DNA of 64,000 bases from Grammothele lineata (Eukaryota; Basidiomycota; Agaricomycetes; Polyporales; Polyporaceae): NCBI GenBank assembly GCA_002150815.3, contig NDFF03000001.1:62001-126000 (forward strand). The letters run 5' to 3'. How positions within the stretch are numbered: position 1 is the stretch's first letter; each line of letters opens with the position of its first letter. Both the position numbers and the translations under genes were made by a program. The notes below the pieces were generated by a model that worked only from the letters and a program-made list of their open reading frames with translations, was not told the origin of the DNA and made no database searches. Below, piece after piece: positions 23,247-34,653 of the stretch.

Positions 23247-24492
23247 ATGGTCGTCCGTCCCCTGGTACCCGGAATCTACGCTCCACTCCCCACCTTCTTC
23301 AAGCCGGAGTCAGAGGATGTCGGTGTGTGGCCGCTCCGCCCTCCGCTGTGCCGTCCCCCGCGATCGCTGACACGCTTTCCCACTGTCTCAGACGCAGAGC
23401 TTGTTTCTGCGCATGCCGTTCGCCTGATCAAGGCCGGCGTCAAGCCCCTCATCTCTGGCACGATGGGTGAGGCCCACCATCTATCGCACGAGGAGCGCGT
23501 CGCGGTCATCAAAGCGGTCCGGGCGGCACTAGACGAAGCTGGCTTCACCGAAGTGCCCATCATCGCCGGCTCCGGCGCGGGCAGCACGCGCGAAACCATT
23601 CTGCTCTCGCAGGCCGCGGCGGAGGCGGGCGCAGACTACGTGATCGTCATCTGCTCGGGCTACTTCGCCGGAGCGCTTGCAGGGAACAGGAAGGCGCTCA
23701 AGGCGTTCTGGTCGGAGGTGTCCGAGAAGAGCCCTATACCCGTCCTCATCTACAACTGTGAGTATCAAGGTCCCTTGCGAGAGCTAAAGGGCACTGAGGC
23801 GCACTCCTCCAGATCCCGGTGCTGCTGGCGGGATCGACTTGGACTCGGACTTGATCACGGAGTTAGCGGAAGAGTGCCCAAACCTGGCTGGTGTGAAGCT
23901 CACGTACGTCGTGGTTTTTACTCGTCAGCTAGGGTCTGATGTGATGTCCCCCGGACAGGTGTGGAAACGTCGGAAAGCTGACGCGCATCTGCGCGACGGT
24001 GTCAGATCCTTCGTTCGCTTCAGCGCACCCCCGTAAGGTCGCGCACGCGCCGTTCCTCGTTCTGGGGGGCTTCACGGACTTCATCCTTACGTCCGCGATG
24101 GTGAACGGACACGGCGCCATTACCGGCCTCGCTAATGTTACTCCTGTGAGCCTCAGACTGCCGCCTCCCATGGCTCCGTACGCGTGCTGACCGCATCGGG
24201 AAACCAGTTCACGGTAGCGAAGCTGTTCGACATCTCGGAGAAGGCCAAGTCAGACCCGTCGGGCCTTCCAGAAGCGCAGCGGCTCCAGGGCATCGTCGCA
24301 CGGGCGGACTTTACGATTGCAAAGACGGGCATCGCGGGAACCAAGTTCCTGCTGGAGAAACTGTATGGGTACGGCGGGGCGTGCCGCAGGCCTCTCCCGC
24401 CTATTGAGCCCGAGGCTGCGACTGCGCTCTGGGAGCACCCCCATACGCAGGAGCTCGTGCAGATCGAGCGGGAGCTGAGCGGGAAGGCGTAG
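23247..24492 (+). CDS. Dihydrodipicolinate synthase-family (DapA-like) aldolase
   Basis: Five exons: 23247-23322, 23392-23757, 23813-23903, 23959-24145 and 24208-24492, giving about 334 aa, the usual length. Class I aldolases of this family form a Schiff base between lysine and a 2-oxo acid. Seen are GIYAPLPTFF at the N-terminus, SGTMGEAHHLSHEER (the family's G-T-x-GE block), the catalytic Tyr in PVLIYNYPGAAGG, and the Schiff-base Lys in LAGVKLTCGN. Fungi make lysine by the alpha-aminoadipate route, so this is not expected to be a lysine-pathway enzyme. Relatives act on 4-hydroxy-2-oxoglutarate or on 2-keto-3-deoxy sugar acids (for example the L-galactonate aldolase of pectin breakdown). Which applies here cannot be told from sequence alone. 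Confidence 0.9.
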
Positions 24493-25053
24493 CCGTGTCG
24501 AAGAGGAGCGTAGACGACTGTGGACCGTATGGTGCTTTGCTGGGCGCCATGTCTGTATTGTATAATAACGGATAGAAGAAAGCTCCGAGGAGTCACCGCG
24601 TGTGCGGGCGCGTAAGGGCGCGTCTGTTGTGATGAGGACGGATCGAAGCACCTGCGCCGCCCTCGCCAACGCGTCAACGCGTCAACGACGCTCGAAAATG
24701 CGGGGTAGTGCGGGGTATAATGATCTCGATCAGTCGCTGTTATGACTCCGCGCGCGAGGCCGATGGGCATGGGGGCGGTGGCGAGGGCAGGTGCGTTGGT
24801 CCCGCGTGCAACGGGGTCGGGCGTATAACATCGGAAGTCAAGGGTGGGAGCACCTGAACGGTCTCCAGACCTCTGGACAAGGCCGGGAAGCTGGCTGGTG
24901 TACCTTCGGGGAGTCACTTGACCCGCCGTCGGCAGCCAATAGATCGGTTACAGCGCGCGACTCACACCGAGCAAGCCTGGCGACGACCGCGCAGGTCCAC
25001 TGGCGGCTCCCCAGAGGCTCTCTCCGTCTTTCTCTGCACGGCCAGCACCAGCC
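24493..25053. other. Intergenic gap upstream of the transhydrogenase gene
   Basis: 561 bp between two plus-strand genes. It should carry the aldolase terminator and the transhydrogenase promoter. It is G+C rich, and CGTCAACG repeats twice at about 24671-24690. No gene was seen. Confidence 0.4.
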
Positions 25054-28000
25054 ATGGCCATCGACAGGCTCCTCGTCGGCGCGTGGGGCGTCCGCTCCAG
25101 GGGTCGCCTCGCGCGCGGCGTGGTCACGCTCAAGTACGGTGAGTGTAAGTAGTGGTCGTCGCTCTGCTCGCTTTCAATTGCAACAACTCACGGAAGGCCG
25201 CGGGGCTCCTCCAGTCTCGTGCTCCCATCGCCCATTCCATTCCGCCATCCCCCGCCGGAACGATCCAACAAGCCCTCATACAAAGCCTGCAAGCGCTGCG
25301 AGCGAGCCCGCCCCAGAAGCACCAGGTGAGAGCGCCGCTCCAACTCGCCCTTACGTGCTCGGCTCGTACGATTTCCCTGCGTCCCGGTCCTGACTTGACC
25401 CTTCTCTCCCCGAAGGTATCCCCTACTCCGAGCTTAGCGTCGGTGCACCACTCGAAATCTACCCCAACGAACGTCGCGTCGCCCTCACTCCCCAGAATGC
25501 CGCTCTGCTTCTCAAGAAGGGGTTCGGAAGCGTCCTCGTCGAGAAGTCTGCAGGCCTCGAAGCACAGTTCCTAGATGAACAGTATAGAGCAGTCGGCGCG
25601 TCTGTCGTAGACAAGCAAGAGCTCCTAGAGCGCGCGGACATTCTCCTCAAAGTCCGTCCGCCGCTGCTCGGCAAAGAGGTTGAGAGCGTGAAGGAGGGCA
25701 GCACGCTCATCTCCTTCCTGTATCCCGGACAAAACAAGCCCGTCGTCGATGCACTTGCGGCCCGGAGGGCGACGGCGTTCGGAATGGAAATGATACCCCG
25801 TATATCCCGCGCGCAGGTTTTCGACGCCCTGAGGTTCGTGACCGGGTATTTACTTTGGATGTGCGTTGTGTTGATCTCGGTGTTTGTTTCTTAGTTCAAT
25901 GGCCAACATCGCTGGATACAAAGCGGTAGTAGAGGCAGCTAATCACTTCGGACGCTACTTCACTGGTCAGGTCACCGCTGCTGGGTACGTCTTGGTTCAT
26001 CCTCGAGCTCATATGCCGGAGCCCTGATCACCCGTCGGTCTCATAGAAAGGTGAAGATAATGGTGGCTTCCTCGGCCTAAGTGTTAACTGTCTCCGCTAG
26101 ATCCCACCGTGCAAGGTCCTCGTCATCGGCGCCGGTGTCGCTGGATTGAGTGCTATTGCTACGGTAAGCACAATCCACGGCACGCGTAGCTTCTTGCTGT
26201 TGAGCATCCGCTGGCCTAGGCACGCAGGATGGGCGCAATCGTTCGTGGCTTCGACACTCGCGCCGCTGCTCGCGAGCAGGTCCAGTCGCTTGGTGCTGAG
26301 TTCCTCGAAGTCGACTTCGAAGAATCGGGCGAAGGACAAGGCGGCTATGCGAAGGAGATGTCTAAGGAATTCATCGAGGCCGAAATGGCACTCTTCATGG
26401 AGCAATGCAAAGACGTCGACATTGTTATCACCACAGTGAGCAATCCTTCCCTGCTGTCCGACCCGCTCTAATACTCTCCGTAGGCTCTGATCCCCGGACG
26501 ACCGGCACCCAAGCTTATTACCGAGGAGGTGAGCCGATTCCGTGCTACCTTTCATTTGGATACTGAAATTGCTCCGTTCTTGCAGATGGTCGCAGCAATG
26601 AAGCAAGGTTCCGTCATCGTTGATCTTGCGGCCGAGACTGGTGGCAATTGCGCTGTGACAAAGCCCGGAGAGTTATCTGTCCACAAGGGTGCCACTATCA
26701 TCGGTAAGTCATCCACAGTGTTGTCCGTGCAATATCGTCATAAATAACATTTTCCAGGCTACACTGACCTGCCGTCTCGTCTGCCGACACAATCCTCAAC
26801 GTTGTATTCGAACAACGTCACGAAGTTCCTGCTCTCAATCGGGCCAGGCAATAGCCACTTCGCGATCAACCTTGAGGATGAAGTCGTCCGCGGCGCCATT
26901 GTCTTGCAGAACGGTACCCCCATCCCCCCAGCTCCCCGCCCCGCGCCCCCACCAGTCGCGCCCCCGAGTGCCGCCAAGGTCGCAGAGGCTGCTGAGGCCA
27001 AGTCCTTGACACCATGGCAGAAGGCTACGCGTGAGGTCGGGCTCGTCACTGGCGGCATGGGATCCGTGATCGCCCTCGGCAAGCTGACTGGCCCTGCATT
27101 CATGAGCAACTTCTTCACTTTCGGCCTCGCTGGCTTGATCGGATACCGTGTGGTTTGGGGTGTTGCGCCTGCGCTTCATTCGCCCCTCATGTCGGTTACG
27201 AATGCCATCTCAGGTGCGCCGTCCTCCACCTGAAGGCCTAGGCAGGCGCTAATGACAGACCCCCAGGTATGGTCGGTGTTGGAGGCCTTTTCGTCATGGG
27301 TGGTGGTTACCTCCCTGCCACGATCCCTCAGGCATTGGGTGCTGCATCTGTACTCTTAGCTAGTGTGAACGTCGCTGGCGGCTTCGTGATCACCAAACGC
27401 ATGCTCGACATGTTCAAGCGTAAATACCTCGGGCTTTTCATCACATATTGTTCACTCACGCTACCTATCTAGGCGACACGGATCCACCCGAATATGCATG
27501 GTTGTACGGTCTACCAGCAGCTGTGTACACTTGTGGGTTCCTTTACGCGGCTAGCACCGGAATGTCGGGTCTTGTCCAAGCGGGTTACCTGGCCAGCAGC
27601 GTCCTGTGCATCAGTACGTCCTCGTTCTTGCAGTATTGCGTCGTTTTGTTCAAGCTTATTTTCTTGACAGGTTCCATCTCTGGTCTTGCTAGTCAGGCGA
27701 CTGCCCGGCAGGGTAACATCCTCGGTATGCTCGGAGTAGGCTCTGGGATCCTAGCGTCCCTCGCTGCGGTTGGCTTCCCCCCAGAAGTATTGGCCCAGTT
27801 CGCGGGTGTCGCCGCGCTCGGCGGGATTGCTGGAACTATCATTGGTCGCCGCATCACCGCCATCGAGCTTCCCCAGATGGTCGCCGCTCTCCACTCAGTT
27901 GTTGGCCTAGCGGCGGTCATGACCAGCATAGCTAGCGTCCTCGCGGACCTGTCGCACGCCACGACGCTGCACCTTGTCACCGCCTACCTCGGTGTGCTTA

Positions 28001-29651
28001 TCGGTCAGTCATCCGATTATTCCCGATTATTCCATTCAACCCGCACACTGATGTCCTAGTACAGGTGGTATCACTTTTACCGGCTCCGTAGTCGCGTTCC
28101 TCAAGCTCGCAGGCCGCATGTCTTCGCGTCCCCTGGCCATTCCCGCGAAACACTTCGTCAATTCAAGTCTTCTCGCTACTAACGTCGCGACGATGGCTGC
28201 CTTCGTGACCACAGCGCCCACAGTGCCTCTCGTAGCTGCAGGCTTCCTCGCCGCCAACACTGCATTGAGTTTCATTAAGGGCATCACAACTACCGCGGCT
28301 ATCGGTGGCGCAGACATGCGTAAGGCGGCTCATCTAGCACCGCTTGCAACGTTGGCTGATTTGTGATTTATCGCAGCTGTGGTCATTACCGTACTCAATG
28401 CCTACTCGGGCTTCGCACTGGTTGCTGAAGGTCAGCCTGGATATTCAGTGACGTACCGAGCGGTACGCGTGCGCGAAATTGACAGGGCTTTTAGGGTTTA
28501 TGTTGGATAATCCCCTGCTCACTACTGTCGGATCGCTGATCGGTGTCAGCGGTTCCATTCTGTCGTACATCATGGTACAGTCTCCGAGGCTCCTTGTACG
28601 AAGGTTCTGTGCTGACGCCACTTGTTGGATGACAGTGCGTGGCAATGAATCGGACGTTGACAAACGTGCTGTTTGGCGGCATCAGTGCGCCCGTGCAGAC
28701 GGAGCAGAAAATTGAAGGGACGATCACGAAGACGAACGTGGACGACACAGTTGATAGCCTATTAAATTCCGAGAATGTCATCTTGGTACGTGTTATTCTA
28801 GACTAGCGACGCCGCAATGTACGTGGCTGACGGTGGGGTAACGCGTAGGTTGTCGGGTACGGGATGGCGGTCGCAAAGGCGCAATATGCCATCTCCGACG
28901 TTGTCAGGATGCTGCGCTCCAAGGGTATCAATGTTCGGTTTGCCATCCATCCTGTCGCCGGAAGGTTCGTTTTGAGCTCCTCTCGCCCTCCCCAATATGG
29001 CGAGCGCTGACTCTGATGGCTCCGACGTTAGAATGCCGGGGCAGTGCAATGTCCTACTCGCGGAAGCCTCAGTACCCTACGACAGTGAGTCTGACCGCGA
29101 CTTCTGTTCACCCGCGTCTCATCCCCCGCCCACCGTCGGAGCGCTCATCATGGATATGCTCTTTGACAGTTGTTCTTGAGATGGATGAGATCAACGATGA
29201 TTTTGGGGAGACGGATGTGACCCTTGTTATCGGCGCGAACGACACCGTGAACCCGATCGCGTTAGAGCCGGGCTCGCCGATCGCGGGTATGCCCGTCCTG
29301 CACGCATGGAAGAGCAAACAGGTCATTGTCATGAAGCGGGGCATGTCTAGTGGTTACGGTGAGTCGCACCCGCTGTGTCTTATTGCATCCTGTCGTATAT
29401 TCGGACTGACCACTGATCTGCGCACCACCCCGTCCGGGACCTACTGCAGCCGACGTCCCGAACCCCATGTTCTTCATGCCCGGAACGAAGATGCTGTTCG
29501 GCGACGCGCGCGAGACATGCGAAGGTGAGCCCAAGCCTCGCCTCATCACCTCCCCCGCTCTCCGTGGGAAGGCGCACGCACATCCATGCATTGATCCTCT
29601 CCGCTTGCAGCGATCAAGAAGGGCCTCGAGACCCGCCTCGCCTCTTCTTGA
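25054..29651 (+). CDS. NNT: Mitochondrial proton-translocating NAD(P) transhydrogenase
   Basis: Twenty-two exons: 25054-25138, 25215-25325, 25416-25833, 25895-25984, 26047-26050, 26101-26163, 26220-26435, 26484-26528, 26586-26703, 26758-27213, 27267-27419, 27473-27613, 27671-28003, 28065-28319, 28377-28430, 28486-28574, 28636-28785, 28849-28964, 29032-29084, 29170-29358, 29450-29524, 29611-29651. The product is about 1084 aa, the length of the fused animal enzyme. It uses the proton gradient of the inner membrane to make NADPH from NADH. An Arg-rich presequence ([17 protein letters not shown]) precedes domain I ([20 protein letters not shown]-binding [23 protein letters not shown]). Then come the membrane domain II helices ([37 protein letters not shown]) and NADP-binding domain III ([24 protein letters not shown]). 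The 4-nt exon is required to read [15 protein letters not shown]. Confidence 0.95.
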
Positions 29652-31317
29652 GTCCGCGGGGACGCATGCCGTGGCCCCGCGCTCCGGTGGCCGTTCAAAA
29701 CATCTTCCCTTGCGCCGACACAACTACTGCCTTCGCCACCGGGAAGCACCCGGGGGCGACAGGCTACATGGAGAAAGGACCACCATTTTCGCCGGATGCA
29801 CTTGTCGTGACAGAGAACAGTTATGGGCGGTCCTTCGAGGCTGCACGGAACACTATGTATGTACCACTACTACACCACCATCTTTTCTTTCCCTGTGCTG
29901 TTGTTGCTCTGCTATCTGTACATGCTGTATCTCGTATACTTGTAAACATGATCTCGTGTCGCCAGTGCCTGTTCAGGGCGCCCGCCCCCGCCCCGCCTCT
30001 CTTCAAATGCCGCTCGATCCGGGAAGTTCGATCTGCAGTGTGGCCACACATCGCCACGAGGCTCGCGATGTCTTCTCCCATCGGCACGTGTGCATGATAT
30101 ACACCGCGTACAGGCTTGTAAGCGGTCTAAACACTAGCGCGGCTCGCACGCATACATACAGACCGAGAGGCCGAGCTCGTCCGTGGTCGCCAGTCGAGGC
30201 TGGGGGCTGATGCAGATATGACGCCACGCACGCATAACGCGCATCCGCCCACCGCCCGACGCTCTCATGGTCCGCCTTCGGTTCTGACACGGACGTTCGG
30301 GGTTCTGATCGATGGGAAGAAGAAGGGTGGTATTCGAATGGCAAGCCACGAGCCACGGACGTACGGCGCTCGCGGGTCCGAGCGTACGTACGCAGGCAGA
30401 GGCTGCGCGTGCATGCTAGTATAGCGCACGCCCAGAGACGTCCGTCATTTTCCAGGACGACCGAGGCCGCAGGCATAGAGTTGCTGCGCTGCGGAAGATA
30501 GTAGGAAGATAGGGGCATGCACTACCACGTAGGAAAGAGACGGGCTGCGGGTAGTGGCCCGCAGGCACTGCCTGCAGGCTGCGGAAGCAGCAGGATCGCG
30601 GTCCAGAAGCCCGCACGAGATTCGAGGCGTGCCGTCATGCGCGAGCCTTTGAAGCTTGACGGGGCGGCGGCGATATGTTGGCCCTATGTTCAAGTCTTGG
30701 CGAGACTGAATGGACGCCGAATGTCCTACGTAATGAAGACCTTTTCCGCCGGGGATATCAATACCTACTCAATGTCGGCAATGTTGGCTTGAAATGCGAT
30801 GCGCGCTTGGGTATGTGCATACGCGCAACGTCGGACTTCTGTGCGAAGGCCGAAGGAAAGACCCGCTGCGGGGCGAGTTAAGTCCTTTTCCAGCAGTGAT
30901 CGTCACCCTACATGACGAGGCCAGCTGGGAGATGCTGATGACGAGATGTCGCAGAGAGGTGGCCGGTGCAAGCGACGACTATCGACGGTGCAAAGATACG
31001 GTACACGAAACAATAAAGTTCGGGCGAGGTTCTAGATGAGTTCGTAAGATAGTTAGACTACGCGGACCAAGGGAGGGGGTGGGTCTGTACGCGAGTGAAG
31101 TTCGGAGTTCGGTGGGCTAGAATAATAATATAGGGTCCAGTACGCTCGAAAAAGTCTTTGAATGGTAGCTGGATGATGAAAATACCTGCCCCTTTGTTTC
31201 TTCTGCGCCGTCATCCTCGTGCTTGTCGTTTCGCCATCACGTCAGATACCCCTACTGGGTGGTTGCATTAGTCGTAAGGTAGCACTGGTCCCGGAACACG
31301 CGGAGCAGTGCAGGTCG
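29652..31317. other. Convergent intergenic region, 1.7 kb, no gene seen
   Basis: Lies between the 3' ends of two convergent genes. Long frames here overlap the transhydrogenase end and lack motifs. At 30545-30575 two overlapping perfect inverted repeats occur: CTGCGGG with CCCGCAG, and GCAGG with CCTGC. Nothing else is supportable; an unannotated non-coding RNA cannot be excluded. Confidence 0.4.
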
Positions 31318-33087
31318 TCATGAGTGGTCCTGCTCGTTGAGATTGGATGATGCGCCGCCCATCGCGCTGGCCGGTCTCGACGAGGCGCATGATGAGAGCG
31401 CGCTCGATGGACGCGTCGACGGGGACGAAGACGCGTAAACCAGCGTGGGTGCGTGCGTGTGTGTTGTGGGAAGGGCGAGGGTGCTGTCATTAACGACGAA
31501 TGAACCGGAGCCGGAACGGCCTAGGTAGTGCGCAATACGAGAAGCAGCGCGAGTGGCCTTGAGAGGGACGGGGAAGAACGGCGACGGGTCGTCCTCTTTC
31601 CGCTTCTCAAGCAGGCTCTTGTTGAGGAGTTGTGACGGGAAGAACGGTGACGGCATCTCGCGCTCCACAGGGGAGCCGGGGTACGACCTTGACTGACCAG
31701 AAGACGGCGTGCACGACACAGAGGCAAGCGAAGACGTCGACGGGCGACGCGAGATGGCCACGGCGCCTCCTGCCAATTCGAGCGCGGATGTCGCGGGCTT
31801 CGACTTGCGCCACCGCCATCCCCACGACCGGCCCTCCTTGGGGTAGAAGTTGTCGCCAGCCGGGGCATCGGGCTGGTTGTACATCCACGTCGCGACGAGA
31901 ACGACGGTGGAGCCAAGGATGAAAGTGACCGTCATCTGGAAGTTGAACAGCGCGACCGACGCGAGGAAAGAGATGACGATGCTCAAACTTGTGGCAAAAC
32001 CCTTGAGGATGTTGTCCGCGTACTTGATGACGAGCGCCGTGAGAAGGCCGCCGAGCACTTGAATCAGGACAGTCGCCCACGCCCACACGCCAAAATTGGC
32101 GAACAATCGCTCGAGCCAGCCCGGGGCGGGGCCCGGAGCAGCTTCGGAGCAGACGATGGGAACAAGTGCGGGGAGGAGGGAGAAGAGCGAGAGTTGCACG
32201 TTGCGCACCCAAAGGTCAGCCTGGGAGTTCTTGAGAACCATCTCAAAGTAGACTCCTGCGAGGCCCGACGTGAAGCACGCCATGACCACGGCCATGAAGC
32301 CCTTGAACGCGTTCATATCGTGACCGCCGGCCTTGCCATGGCCGGACGACGTGCCGGTCTGGATCTGGACGATACCGACGCCAAGGGCGAGACAGAGGAG
32401 GGCGAACCACTTGGTAGGGGAGAGCTTCTTGCGGAGGAGGACGACGGAGAAGGCGGCGGTGGTGAGGATCTTCATCTGGTAGCTGACCTGGAAAGTCGCG
32501 GCGTCGAGGTTGGACACGGCGACGAACTGGAGATTATTTTGAATGACGTATAGAATAGCGGGGATTGATAGTTTCCAGCAGTCCGGGCGGAAAACCTCCT
32601 TGCCCAACCGCCGGAAGCGGTAGAGCAGCACCCTGGGGTTCCAAAGGGAGTTGCCCGAAACACCGTTGGGGGAGCAGTAGTCGAGTCGGACGAAGGCGAC
32701 TGTGAGAGAGATGAAGCCCTTGAGGAGCTCTGTGAGAAGTACTGCGGACGCGGCGGAGTAGGTGTGCTGGGGCGCCGTGGACACACGCGAATAGTGCATG
32801 ATGAGGGCTAGGAGGGCGTTCTGAACCGCCAACGTGACTAGTCTGGAGGAGCGCGCCTGTTAGATCGCAGAAAGGACGCGACACGAGACGCGTCGTAGGG
32901 AGGAGGCGTGTACTCACGATACGTATTTGAGAGGCATACCGCATATTGAGGGGACGGCAGGCTGCTGGGCGTCGTCGGGCCTGATGAGCTGCTCCTTCTC
33001 AAAGAGCCCTGCCTCCGGGTCATGCGAATCGTTGTCGAGGTGGACGACATGTTGGGGGAGGACTGCGTACTCCTTGAGCTGAGACAT
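31318..33087 (-). CDS. UDP-galactose-type nucleotide-sugar transporter (SLC35A family)
   Basis: Two exons (32918-33087 and 31318-32842) encode about 564 aa. These ten-helix Golgi antiporters import UDP-sugars in exchange for UMP. Family blocks are LVTLAVQNALLALIMHYSR at TM1, LTELLKGFISL, the NNLQFVAVSNLDAATFQVSY signature with YQMKILTTA, NAFKGFMAVVMACFTSGLAG, VYFEMVLKNS, the late NILKGFATSLSIVISFLAS and VATWMYN. The N-terminal 57 residues are hydrophilic and start MSQLKEYAVLPQH. The C-terminus carries about 150 extra Ser/Pro-rich cytosolic residues beyond the usual end, with two similar repeats around MPSPFFPSQLLNKSLLEKRK and DPSPFFPVPLKA. Substrate (UDP-Gal, UDP-GlcNAc or CMP-Sia class) is inferred only as the UDP-galactose-like subgroup. 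Confidence 0.88.
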
Positions 33088-34653
33088 AGATAGATACCGG
33101 ACGGGGACGGGAAGCTCTATGGGGCGGAGTCGGGTATCGTGAGCGCGGTGGGTATTGAAGACGGCGGGCTCGGGACAAGGGGCGACCAGCGTGCTCTGCA
33201 GCTGGGAAGCGGCGAGCGGAGGGAGAGGGCGGCGGGCGTCGGACGGAGGAGAGGGCGGCGGGGCAAGGGCAGAGGCGACTCCGAGACGAGAGCGCGCGGC
33301 CGAGAACCGCTTTTGACGGTGGCAGACGCGCCCCCGTGGGAATCTCTGCGACAGCCTCGCGCGCCTCGCCATCAATCAAGATCTCTCCCCCGATCGCCTC
33401 CATCTTCTGATTGGCCCTCAGAAGGCAATGGGGCCTCTTGCTTATCTAACCCGCCGCCTCGTTTCGCCCAAGCGGGGCCGGACGCGCTCGGAGGAACGGC
33501 GCTCCAGGGCGTGCCCCTCCGCCAGCTGCAGTACTCTCCACTGCTCTCCGCCAAGGCCGTCCAGCGAGCGTGTTCTCGCACTGGGCTCTCGCGCCCGCTG
33601 CGCGCTGCGAATGCATAACTGACGTACGGGGTCGGAAGCGTCCGAGGCTTCTGAGATGCAGATGGTCCCCCGTTGGCAGCCCGTTGGTCCCCGCGGGCCT
33701 GTTCCCAACTCTCGCCACTCCAAACGCCTGACCCGAGTCTTCTTCCCCCAAGCGACGTTCTCGGGCGCACGCTGCGCTCCAGCACCCCCTTTCTCCCTGC
33801 TGCGCACTCCCGTCCTCCCTTGCCCGAACGCCTGGCGACCCTGCCGCCGCCTGCGATCTCGTTCCCCTCCTCTCTTCCGCTGCTTCCTATCTGCCCATCC
33901 CGCCCCCCACGAATGGCCCGCGTCGTGCAGGCCACTGCAGAGTGTCTAGAGATGGATAGTGCAATTGGAGCGGGCGGTGTGCTATCCGACCATCCCGTGA
34001 ACATGGCAGATCGCGCAGTGTTGAGGCAATATCATACGCCCCACCCAATCGGCGTCTCGACCCCCGCTGCACTCTGGTGCAATGCAAGCCACAGCAGCTC
34101 ATCGCGACGCCGTCCGCGGCACCGCATAGCAACCTCCACAGACGACCCCGGCGCGGCCTGCACCGACATCTCTTTCTGGGCCGTCCCCGGTGGGGCCGCG
34201 GGCGTTGGACGGGCGTCGCAGTTCGTTCTCCACCCACCGTTGCCCGGCGCTCGTTTATCACTGCACCCCCACCAGCTCGCGTCTAACCATCCGAGGAAGG
34301 TGATACACTCCCCGGCAACCGCGAGCCGCGTCCTTCGCACAGCACGTCATCCTTCATAAAGACAACGCGGCGTCCTTATCGGGCGACCAACGTCGACGTC
34401 ATAGATCTCACCCTCGCTCTCTACTTACTCGCGGCTGCTAAGAGGCCGGCAGATCCCCAGTAGCTCCCGGAAGATCCCCCCAATCCATCAACTCACCCGA
34501 CTTCTCGTCGTCCTTACGGTAGGTCCCTACCCGTCGTCCCGGTCAGTACGGTAGCACAGACGTCATGCACGCACCACTCACCTCTCGTTCTCATCCAGCT
34601 CCACCTCACAACATGGCCTGCGTACCGGCATCCATACGCCGAGACACCTAAGG
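33088..34653. other. Intergenic gap, G+C rich, no gene seen
   Basis: 1566 bp between two minus-strand genes. The part next to the transporter start is purine-rich on the plus strand, so pyrimidine-rich in the transporter leader. Overlapping long frames on both strands have Arg/Pro/Ser-rich composition expected of non-coding G+C-rich DNA. I see no conserved motif. Confidence 0.45.

Noticed and set aside
22576..23370. Plus-strand frame of 264 aa upstream of the aldolase gene
   Set aside because: Composition is Arg/Ser-rich, no motif is visible, and it overlaps the aldolase first exon in another frame.
29467..30210. Plus-strand frame of 247 aa at the end of the transhydrogenase gene
   Set aside because: It starts inside the last transhydrogenase exons in the same frame and runs through an intron into non-coding DNA; it is not a separate gene.
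33372..34004. Minus-strand frame of 210 aa between the transporter and the AP endonuclease
   Set aside because: Overlaps several other open frames in G+C-rich DNA and has no conserved pattern; looks like leader and promoter sequence.
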